Assembly (NCBI GenBank): GCA_947172415.1
Contig: OX359200.1
Span: forward strand, 3,908,501 to 3,972,500
Direction of reading: 5' to 3'
Length of the DNA stretch: 64,000 bases
Origin: Chondrosia reniformis
Taxonomy: Eukaryota > Porifera > Demospongiae > Chondrillida > Chondrillidae
In this document: positions 27,401 through 39,400 of the stretch, piece after piece
Layout: each line of letters begins with the position of its first letter
Numbering within the stretch: the stretch's first letter is position 1
The notes under the pieces: model-generated
The model's database searches: none
Seen by the model: only the letters and a program-made list of their open reading frames with translations
What the model was told of the DNA's origin: nothing
Translations under genes and position numbers: made by a program

Positions 27401-30400
27401 GGCAGAAAGAGGGTAAAGAGAGGAGTGCTTTATGTAGAGATTGTGAGGACATGAATGCTTTGTATGGAGGGGATAATTAGATACGTGCCTTACAGAGAGG
27501 AGGGGGCACTGAGAAATGAATACAGTGAATTGAATAGTATGGTAACTACTATATGTGGGTAAGGGATGTAGAGGATGGTTACTTTATGTGGTAAGGAGGG
27601 AGTAGCCCCAGAGGGTATGATGCTGCCTTATGAGAAAGTATGTAGGGAGGATATGACTTGTAATGAAATGAATGCAATAATTGTGGGTTTAAAGATGGAA
27701 TTGTTATCATCTGCTGGTGTAACAGTTAGTGTATCATTTTATTATGTATACATCCATATCTATAGCTCTCCCATGGCTCCCTGAAGCCAGTGGCAGCTGT
27801 ACTAGCAGAGGTCTCCTGTGTACATGAATTAGACATATCACATAATGGCAAGTTAAATATTATATTTGGCTCTGCATTATGTCCTTGTCTGTGCTCAAGG
27901 TGGTTGTGTGAAATAAAACATCAAATTTTACTTCTATACATTGATTATTTGTAGGTATTGATGCGTCAATTCCATCCCTGATAAGTGCTCTTGGCACCAG
28001 TTCTGTGAGAAGATTGCATATTGGGGGAAACTTTGGAAAATCAAAGTATGCTTCTGTAGTTAGCAGTACTATGTGTATTGATTGCTTATGTATTGGTTGG
28101 TCATACAAATATAATGTACGTATATCCATTAGGTTACAGTATTCTTTTTAAGTGCTTAATAGTAAAACTATGTTGCTTTTCTTTACATCTGGTCTTTTGA
28201 AGCTTAATAAAGTGATGTATATATACATACATATGAGTGTATTTGAATGTGACATAAAATCTATCTACGTAGAGGGGATGAGTTTCCGTAATGAAACGGA
28301 ATTAGTATGTAAATAGTACCTAAGTCTTTGTTGAGCTTCTCTGCTTTCCTTGTAAAATGTTTCTATGATTACATTTTCATATAAATTAAAACAAACACAT
28401 GTATAACAATTCCAGCTGTTTCTAGCAAACATGAATTTATACGAATATGGCAGAATCACTGCTTATTGCTATTAAAATGTACTATATTATATGGCATTAA
28501 TATGTATGTATATGGCATTATTATATACAGTGTCACCCACTTATTATACTGCTGGATAATAGGCCAAACTGCCTAATCCGCCTGAGTTTGTATAGAACGA
28601 AATCATTTGCATACTAGAAGTATCTATGTAATCCACCAACTGCCGAATCCGCCATCCACCATATTTTCTTGCCTCAATTGCACATTTAAAGGTGTTTTCC
28701 ACCTTCGTAATCCGCCGCTTTCGTCAAGATTTTAATCGTATGAAGTAAATCTTAGACATGGCCTCTAAGCGTTCCAAAACTGACTTGAAAATCGCCCGAT
28801 ATGTGACTATAAGAGGAAGATTTCGACGGCAACACAGGAGCAAATACTGTTTATCGTTTTATTTAGCTGGTATAAATATTATTGCATAACGAGGATATTC
28901 AGTTTATCCGCCAAAAAATGCTTGAACGAATTGTGGCGGATTATCCGGGTTACACTGTATTATAATTATTTAAAATGGCTCAAAACCGGAACCTCTTTTT
29001 GAATCAGAATTTCCTATATGAAACGGAAAACCCCTTTTTGAAACGGTAAACAGAAAATCATCCCCTATACCTACGTACGTATGTTTTAATATATGTATAT
29101 GTGTCCTGTAGAAATGTACAAGAGATCCTGACTTCATTGTGTTCTATGCTGAACAGCAGAAGCTGTAAACTTGAATGTTTACAGCTAACAAACTCAAAAC
29201 TAAAGGAACATACCATATCCATTTTAGAAGCACTGCTCGGCAACAAATCCCTAGTTGAAATTGACATAAGGTAAACTATGTAGTATAGTGTGGTATCTTA
29301 TTTGCTGTCACGTTAATAAAGTGGCCATGTTCAATGCAACCAAAAATTCATTTCCTAGTGTATATGTTATTTTAAACTTATCAATTGTTTTCAACATGCA
29401 TGATGATAATGGTTTATTCCTATGGAGCACCAAAGTGGACAATATTCCTTATGGAATCAAAGCGATCATTTGGAATCGAAGCGATCATTCGGAATCAAAG
29501 CGATCATTCGGAATCAAAGCGATCATACAGAATTGAAGCGATCGTTCGGAATTGAAGCGATCTTCAATCATCAAAGTTCCATTTATAAACTGCTTCAATT
29601 TGGATTACCAGAAATTCGATCACTTCAATTCTGGATGACTGCTTCAATTCCCTAATACTGTTTCAATTTCCGGATTATCAAATATTGTCCACTTCATATT
29701 GCGCTCCATATATTCCATACTAAATGACCATTGTCTTTGAAGTTACCTTATTCATCCTTGCAAACCCCTAATTAATTTGAAATATACCCATTTTTCATGT
29801 AAAACAGGGATACTCCTATGCCACGTTTCTCATAGTTTGTTATTACTTCTTCTATTTGCATTCAACAAGATACTGTATATGAATTTTAAATACCGTAATA
29901 ACAATTTATTTAGCCATGCTAAGTACATAGTTTCCCATAAACTGTCATTGGAATTTCTTGATTTTCAGGCCACTTTTGGCCAGGCTTTAGAAGTGAGGTT
30001 CCATGGTAGTTTTGAGCTTTAAATTGAAGTATTAATGCATTGAGTACATGTGTATAAAATGAGGTGATGTATAGGCTGCAGTATATCGTAACCTCTTTGA
30101 TGTTTTGAAAACCAAAAGCTTTTTAAGTATGAGGAAAACTGAGGAAAAATATCTGGAATATATGTACCTGCATGAGTATGTGCATCTAAGGGGTCACAGT
30201 TATTCTTTTCATTAGCAAGCTGTCCGATTAGCTCAAGCTAGTTAGTAACTTATTGTTTGTAACCAAATTGTAACTATGTATATTCATTTTATATCATTTA
30301 TGTTATAGTGGCAATGACATGGGAGATAGAGGAGCTAGAGCACTTTCTCGTGCACTAATGGTCAGCTTAAAACTCAGGTAAAGATAATTGTCACAATTAA

Positions 30401-33400
30401 CCTGCCATCTTATACATATCTACTTCTTGTGTGAGTGACTATTCTCATCCATCTACTGTATGTTCTGGCAGGATTGTTCATTGGGATGACAATGGTACAA
30501 CTCTGGAGGGTTTTAAAAGTGTTGCTTATGCTCTTAAATAGTAAGTATTTGTTGTTTGTGATGACTTTGAATACACTTGTTGATGTACTTATACTTTTGT
30601 ATTAGGAAATTGGTATGTTTTTATATGTCACATTTTTCCCTATTTGCTGATAAATGTGTCCCCTACCAACCTAAAAATGTACACTATTTTTGCATGCATG
30701 AGCAATTAATGTTTCTACATACGTATAAGGGTATGACCTGTACAATATTGAATATTAGGCTCCATAAAGATTAGATCCTCATTTTCAGTACTACAATATA
30801 AACTTTTGCAGTTTTGGATTACTTATGTATACAGTGTACCTGACAATAACAAATTTTGTATGTAGTTTAAATATCAAAACAAAAATTCCAATGACACGAA
30901 AGCTAAAGAGAAAAATACCATAAAACACAATTTTTTTGCAGTTGCAAAACCATAGTCACTTTGACCAAAAATTGTAACTCCAGTTGGGCATCCTCATTCT
31001 CATACCTAGCCAATTCATGAATGATCATTGCCTTTATTTTCTTGCCTTTTTTGAAATTTAGTCATTAGAATTTAATATTTTAAGGCCTCTGAACATGGCT
31101 GTAGCCTGGTGCTCAAAAGGGGGCACTTTTCTTAACAGTGAGCTGTTTTGGCTGGGAACATATTTTGAGTTGATTGTACGACAAACATTATACATGTATT
31201 TGGTATTTAGATTAAAATAAAACCTATTGCCAACTTGGATGGAGTAAATAAAAATAGCAATTGTGTGTTTTACCATTGCATTGCTGTGACCCGCTTGGAC
31301 TAGTATTTTTCAGCCCACGGCCTGTCTGAATACCAAAACATTGAAGAATTCAGCACATTCTGGAGGGACAATTAATGATGGCACACACTATGTATACAGA
31401 CATGTGAGAATTTAATCTTATTGAGTGTCAGCAACATGAATTTTCTAATTCTAGACGTTTCAACCCGGAGGTCTTCATCAGCAATATATTTCGGGTTGAA
31501 ACTTTCAGAATTAGTAAATTCATGTTGCTGATGCTCAATAAGACTTTGTTCTCATAATGATTGTAACAAGCATGCATTATCCCTTTATACAGACATGAAT
31601 ATGACATTATTTAGGAAAGTAACATATTGTTTAAGTTAGAAACGTTTGTGTAGCAACCACACTCTGAGGTCAATGCCAACACCACTGAGGGATGCACTCA
31701 AAGTGTCAAGGACTTCTAAAGGAACTGAGCTAGAAACTGTTTTACAGGAGGTCAGAGTTCTGCTTGCACAATCACTGACATAGGCACACCACAACAGTTT
31801 AGATTCAACTACTATTAATAGTAATGAACTAAAAGGATAGTTTTATTACTGAAAATTGTAACTAAGTAACTGGCTTCAGTCACCATGCATCTATGACTAC
31901 AGCAGCTATCATGCCACTCTCACCTCTTCCGTCGTGCATCCCAATCATCAAATTGTATTCCAGATTATCATCTTGTAATAGCCTGAACCCCACTAGTTGG
32001 CCAGGAAAACCTGACCTACACAGGCCTGCCATCTGTGTACCCATATGTACTGTGTTTGTGTACTGTTTGTTCATCTTATTTTTTTCTTGTTTCCAGATAC
32101 AAAACTATCTCTATCGCAATCATTCCCCTGAGAGACTCACTGTTGAGTCTGAAGCCAGACGAAAGAGACAAATACTCCTCCTAACCTCACAACAGCAGGT
32201 CAGTTTAGTCCAATTCATACTGTACACATAAAAGGACTGTTGGTTAAGTCAGTGCTGTCCTGTCATTAAAGTTGCTACAGCAATGCTTAATTTGTGCCCC
32301 TTTGTACTACCTTCCAACAAATATGTCTCCATTCACTGTACCTCTCAGGTTTGCTTCAGTTTGTCAGAATCGACTGTCAGAGAGTAACCCTTTCTAGTTC
32401 TAAAATGCTAACTCTACTAATCTTTTGAAGTCCTTAATATTGTGTTGCCTTTTTGTTTAATAAATAACGCAAAATACTTTTTCCTTGACCTAGACTGTAA
32501 ATGTGTAAGGCCAAGAGATCACACAATATAGTGATACATGATAAATATAGTATGACTAAATTGTGTTTGATCAGTTTATGAGTTATGGTGTATGATGACA
32601 CCTGTTTTCACTGGGCTAATGTACCATTTTGATGTACCGATTAAACAAGCGTACCACTAGAAAGATTCTAGTAATTCATGGTGGTGCTGTTTTGCAGGAG
32701 ATGGACCAGAATATTGTAGACTTAGATGACATGGTCAAAGCTGTACCAAAGAATAGCGATACTAATCCACTTATTGAAGAAGCCGAGAAGTCCAAAATAG
32801 AAGCAAACAAAGTCATGCAGGTACATGTCTATTGAACAAGTTAGAAGAAATGGGTTTGGATTCCTTTCCTTCATTTGACCCCAGTAATTGTAATTGCTCA
32901 TACGTAGACCCTCATAAGTAATTTGTAATTATTATTACAGCATTGGGTGTTTATTTCTCTACCTTGCTTGTGAAACTTCAGATTGCATCTCAATTGTACT
33001 CTGAGGAAGCAGAGTCTAAGCAGACAGATTCCATCATCGCTCAGCTGCGCAGTGTGACTGGCACACTACAAGCTAGACTCTTTGAAGAACAAGTACAAGT
33101 CAGTTATATTTGCATTTCAGTTCAGCTAGACATTTTCTTTCAAATATACTTAATTCTAAGAGGAAAATTACAATTTGTTCGTTGTTTTATTATTTTATTA
33201 CATGCTACTTTTCACATCCGTTTGTTTTGTTTTGACTTGTTGGCTTTGTTAGGATAACTCTGAGAGAATGGTATCAGAAACGGTGAAAGCATTCCCACTG
33301 TTACTGCAAACTACTGACAGTCAAAGGAAGTTTGAGAGACTTGTTGTCAAGGAGATGCCAGAGGGATTTCTGGAAGCAGAGATTGTTAACAGAGCTGGGC

Positions 33401-36400
33401 CAGAAGTAGCCAATAAAATTAGGTAGATATACGTAGTACTGATGTGTCAATATGTGTAGACACAAGTACATTTGTGTCTGTATGTTTTGATTTCCTGCAA
33501 AGACTATGAACATTTTGTCTGGTACTTTCATTGCATATTAGGTTTGGCTTTCATCTATAGCTTCAAATATTCTAGCAAGGTATATGTACAGTGTCAAATT
33601 TGGAACTATTTATTGAAGATTATTCCCTAAGAGTCAGTAGTAGAGTGTTATTATAGTTTCACACACATTTCAAGGCTATTACTTATAAAGTTTTTTGGCC
33701 ATGGCTGTTTATTTTCACTGAGAAACAGAAACAGCCGACGCAGTCAATATGACTTTTGTCCTATGCTCCCTATGGGTGTACTGATATTCATGTGTATTTA
33801 CAGAGTGTAATGATTAAACAGGTTATTGGTTAAACTGGAATTTTCAAACTGATTTCACAAGAAGTCCTAATCAAGAGACTTCAACTGTATTTACATACGT
33901 TTAATCTTCTGTAATTCACTTTCTTATCTTATTTATACTGGGTGACCCATTAGCCAAAGTAGGGACCAGTTTAATATTCACAGATAGATAGCAAAATTTG
34001 TAGTAACAGATCAAAAAAATCTAGTCACTACAAAAGAAATCTACATACTGATGATTAAACTCTTCATTCTTCAGTGCTAACACATGGCACAACACATGGC
34101 ACCGCCATCTTGATCTGCCATTTTTGCTTATTGTACTATATGTGCAGTGCATTGAAATAGGGTTTGAATTTTGATTAATGCATTTTCCTAAACATTTTCC
34201 TAATTCTATACTTGTAGTCAGAAGAATTTAGAAGTCTCCATAGCCATTACAAAGCTGTTAGTTGAAGCTACCCTCAATGTGCTCTCAGGCCATATTAAAC
34301 AATTGGTAAGTTATAATAGTATCCAGTTCATTCGCTGTATAATATTAGTGATGCTGATGAAGTATGGGTCAAATTCACAGGCTCTATTAGATGTGATAAC
34401 CTATACCAGATGTTTAACATATGGTATAGCCAGAAAATTTGACATTTAAATTTAACATTTAAATTTGATGGTTTGGCTTCCAACTGTGTTTATTTAATAT
34501 TGGCGAAATTTAAATTTGGCCTTGTTGCAGCTCCAGTCATCAATGGCTGTGTGCAGTATTGGTCTGTTTATCATAGTAGCTAGCCGTAACTTTGTTTAAT
34601 GCGAACTCCTCATGTTAGTAAGGCCATAGGTATAGCCGACCTTAACCCACACCCAGTATTGACCACACACAATAGTAAGAAAGATCGGCTACACATAGAT
34701 TAACTATGGCCTGACTGTCCGTGGGTATCGTTGTCAATCTGGTAATACGTACACTTCTTTTTCTTCAAATACTTGCATAGGTAACGCCATGACTCATTCC
34801 TTTAAGGTGCACTGTAGCTGAACTACATCCGAAGTAGTATTTATGATCTTTGAGATGGTTCATCCTTTAGTCTTTTGAGTGCCTAGAGATGCAGTTGGTT
34901 CTTTTAGTATTCGGATATTTTGACCCTGGGAGTCTTCTTCAGTGACTGATACAAAAGAACGAATGTGTGTTCTAGAGCCTCAAAAGACTAAAAGATGAAC
35001 CATCTCAAGGATAAAGTTGGTACAGTAAGAAGAAATCCCTATCATGACACTACAAATGTGTATATAAATGTGATAATTAAGATGCAGTATGTATATGTAG
35101 TATAATATAAAATATGAGTATAATTATTGATGGATTTAATTTGGCAGTTATCCGAGAGACAGTCAAACTGTTAAATTAAAATCTCTGCCAAATTTTCCAG
35201 CTATATAGTGTGTGTGTATTAGTATCTCCAGACATTCCATATGGTTATAAAAAGTGATGTCATTTAGATTCAGTAATTTGGTAAACATTGTTATAGAAAC
35301 TTGCAAGTGATTTAAATCTATGCTAGATTGAAGCTACACTTGAAATAGTCACTGCCCTCAAATACTATTATAGTTGCGACATTTGTTTATAATGGTTTTG
35401 TCATACAGTGGGTGGGCCAGTAACATTCTATATTCAAAAGTACTAATGTTAATTACAAATGGAGTTGACTATGACTATTACTAAACCAAAAAGGAGTTTT
35501 GATGCTGCATTCAAGCTAAAGGTTATGGAATATCTGGAGGCAAACATCTAGTTATGTAGCAATGAAAAATCTAATACACCATTTTCAATGTACATGGGTA
35601 TTGAAACATTTTGTTAAAAGCCTCCCTTAAACAGTAGATATAGATTTGTGTTGAAACTATGGTAGCTGCAGTTTCTATTTGAATTATTTGATATACGTAT
35701 GTCATTATCTGTTTAGCAACTGAGTACAGCAGAAGTTGGTACTACTCTAGTTAGAATACCAGTAAAGTACCACTATTGTTAAGGCTTGTGTAAGAAGATC
35801 TAAAATTTGAAATCATTTAGAATTCTAGGATAGTGCATTCTACTTCCTTATTATTTATGTCTCATTTTTCATTAGCAACCACATATGCCAGCACCTACTC
35901 CAGAGGTTGACAGAAAGTCAGAGGTAATAATTTATGCATGCCATAGTACAGTGCATATGGTGTGTATATGTATGTTTGTCTGGAGACCTGTTCTGTATAA
36001 CTCCTTCATTCTTGACAGGACACAAACCTTTACATTTACTTCTATCTCACATTTTAGGGAGGCAGTAGTGCCAAGACCAAGAAACGTCACTTCTCTTTTT
36101 CAGCACAGGTCAAACCAGCCAAATTTGCCAGTAAATATCAACCTCAGGAGGATTGTAAGTTCTCTGTACTGATTTACCTACCATGTCCATTGATTTATTT
36201 CTTTTAACTAAGAGAGAATGACCATATTTTTTGAGTTTCATGCGCAACCTCCAAAATGTGTAGCAAGAATTGATCATACACAGCATATCCCAAAGTCCTT
36301 GTACCTGTTTTTATTGAGTACATGCAAGTACCTTAGCATGCTCACATTTGCATATGGCTGAGGTCTCTACCCAACTTGTGCTCGTGATTTCTTTCATTGA

Positions 36401-39400
36401 TTATAAATTTGTATGGAAACTCATGGCAGTCCTCCTACTCACACAATCACAATGGTCTGTATACTTGTACTTGTGGTGGTCCTCATATGTGTTTGCAGTC
36501 TTCTGCATACTAGCAGTAGTCTGCTTCTTGGAAATTACTAGATTTGTTATGCATCTTTTGATTATTTGAGTGACATGTCTGGCCACAAGAAATCCAAATC
36601 TGCATTTCTTGACCCTCAAGAAATTGTAGAATGGCCCATCTAAAAGATATCCTTACTTCAACCACTGTTTCTCTAACTAAGGACCACAGATTTGAGATAT
36701 GCTCCACTCATTCTGATCACTGATTATAGAAAAAGCTGCTGAAGTATTAGATGACTAGAAGTGTTGGAGTAACTCCATTAAATTGAAATTATAAATGTAA
36801 ACTAGGCTAATGCATACCTACGTATACCTACATAGATTTTTGAGTGTAATCCTATACAGGATGAATATCTTGTTTTGATCTGTTTTACGTACTTCTGCTG
36901 ATATACCTACTTCTGCGAGTAGTGCTGCCTAAGTGTTATGTAAAATCTTTTGTATATCATAGTGGATTTTGGAGTTGTGGAAAAGCAACAAGATGGTCCA
37001 AAACTTGAACATCTGACCAAAAGCAGACCAAAGCCAGCTCGTGCTAGAAAAGGATCTTATAAACCTTCATCCTTAGGTGTGGAGGACACTGATAGCAACA
37101 AAAGTAAGGAAAAAGTGCAGGAAGTGAAAGAGCAGCCAAAATTGGAAAGTAAGCCAAAGAAAGAGCCACTGCAACTACCAAAGAAGGCTAGAGCAGTTGG
37201 AGATAATCAAAAGGAAGCTGAGGAAGACCAAATAAAGGCAGAGGCAGTACCTATTAAAGAAGCAGAGAAGGAACCAGAAAGTACAGAACTGGAGAGGAAG
37301 GAACAAGAGAAGAAGGAAGTAGAGAAAAAGGAAGCTGAGAAAGAAATAGAGAAAAAGGAAGTAGAGAAGGAATCAGATGAGGAGGAGTTTGAGGAGGAAT
37401 CACAGAATGAATCTGTAGAGGAACCAAAGGAGGAACCAAAAAAGGAACCTGAAGAAGAATTAGAGAGAGAACTAGAAATGGAACCAGAGAAGGAATCAGG
37501 GAAAGAACTACAGGAAGTAGAGGAAGATTTAGAGAGGGTAATTAAGGAACTAGATATGGATACGGAAAATGATTCTGTAAAGGAACCAGAGAAGGAGCCT
37601 GTGAAACAGCACATTAAAGAACCAGATGCGAAAGAACTGTTGGATAAGAAGACAGAGGATGAACAAGAGCCAGCCAAAGTAACAGAGAAAGAGCCAGCCA
37701 AAGTAACAGAGAAAGAGCCAGCCAAAGTAACAGAGAAAGAGCCAAAAAGAGAACCAGAGAAAACTCAGGAAATATCTAATAAGATTGAGCAAGAGAAGGA
37801 GGAGGAGCCTAAGGTTGTTGCCTTAGAACAAGAAAAAGCTGACAAAGAAGAACCAAGGTCTGAATCTAAAAGCTCAAGTGAATCTCCCTTAGTTTCACCA
37901 AAAAGCCCAAGCAAGTCTCCTTCTGCAGTGTAAGCAGTTGATAAATTACCTAAACTCGATTGATTTTGTCTTCTTTTATATATATACTTGTTATATTGAT
38001 ATGGATGATGTAGTTGCTAATGTTTATTATAATATGCAGGACTCCAGAAAGTGGTAAAAGTCTATCAGAGCAAGGGAAGCGCAAGAGTGGATTGTGAGTG
38101 ATTGAGCACATGGGAATTATTACACCCTAATTGTTTAATAGATTGTGTGACTTGCTGGTTCTTGCATTAAGGTGGAGGCAGATAGAAATATACCTCCATA
38201 AACATAATGACATCCACAGTTAATATTCTTGCAAGATGGACATACATTTAGCAGCTGTGATTATATGTACTGGTGGTGTTGGATTACTTTATCTGTCTGT
38301 AAAACGTTCTGTAGATTTTCTAAGTTTTCATCCAAAAAGAAGAAGGAGAAAGACAGCAAGAAGGAAAAGGTAGAGAAAGACATTAGTGGGAGTGTGGAAC
38401 CTACTGCAGATACCACTCCAGTCACAGAGCCAGTTAAACAAAGTTAGTGGTATGCAATTACATCTGTGTGTTGCCATACCTTAGTTTTCAAATAACTTCT
38501 TGCCTTCTTCTCTGTTGTATTTTGTTTAATTAGAATCACCAGAAAGGGAAATTACTAAGAAACCAGCTTCAGTTAGGCATCCTACTGGTGGTGTTGGATT
38601 TGGAAGTGAAGTAATGTCACAGATGAAGAGAAGACAGACTTATGATTCTATGGAGGAAAAAGTATCAGATGGTAATGCAGGTGAATTTATAAGTAGCCAA
38701 GCTTATTTTGTTGAATGTGATGTACTTTTTGTTACACTGATCTTGGCATATGCTGTAGCTGCTACTGAATCAGCTGGTAGAAATTCTCCAAAAAAGGTCC
38801 CTTTACTGCTTCCCAAACCAAAATCAAAGAAAGGTGAAGAGAAAACTGAGGACAAAGAGAAAAAAGCATCAAACAGTAGTACTGAACAGTTGGAGGAAAG
38901 TAGTGGGAGTAGGGAGTGTGTAGGAAAAGAAGTAAGATCTTTTATGATATTAAATCTGCCTGACCCACCTTATTTAGGTAGTGTGCCTGCCAGTTTACTG
39001 GTAGTTAGTAATATATTGTTAGCAGACTGTGCTCTTTGAGTGGACTAAGAGGTCTTCTATCACATGTACATTATATCTAAACGTTTGTAAGGATCAGCTT
39101 TCGACGTTTAGAGCATCTAAAGATGCAGTTTCGTTGTCTATTCTTTGTTGTAAGAAATTTCGACCCCGAGGGTCTTTTTCAATCACTGAACCACCTATTT
39201 TAATAATAGATTTATTCAACTAACTTATCTTTGTTACTTATGTATCTTTCCAGTTGCCTTCTATATAATATTTTTGTAATCTTTTTCTCTCTGAAGAGGG
39301 TGAATTTATGTTTGTTGAAGCATTGAAATTATTCTAATTTCTACAAGCTAAGTTAACTTCGAACTTTGAAATTAAAGATTAAACTATAAACTTTCCAGTT

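Larger units (their letters stand above)
21550..31750 (+). other. CARMIL exons 6-19: leucine-rich repeats
   Basis: Exons are 21550-21623, 22048-22218, 23174-23355, 23858-24036, 24174-24247, 24788-24830, 26633-26703, 27201-27270, 27766-27847, 27955-28045, 29112-29270, 30309-30377, 30472-30540 and 31654-31750 (residues about 202-678). LRR cores are clear: LSHLDLSGNRLDD, LTTLKLSNCGI, LSHLDLSGNTLGPD, LITLDISDNKTP, HELDISHNG, RRLHIGGNFG, LECLQLTNSKL, EIDISGNDMGDRGARALS and LRIVHWDDN. Most repeats match vertebrate CARMIL block for block. The acceptor at 22047 was chosen because it alone keeps both frame and length to VLLPLVSALEHN. Donor 27848 is GCAAGT. Confidence 0.9.

Noticed and set aside
37207-37725. 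Ser/Phe-rich 172-codon - strand frame
   Set aside because: It is the antisense shadow of the Glu/Lys-rich CARMIL exon 27.
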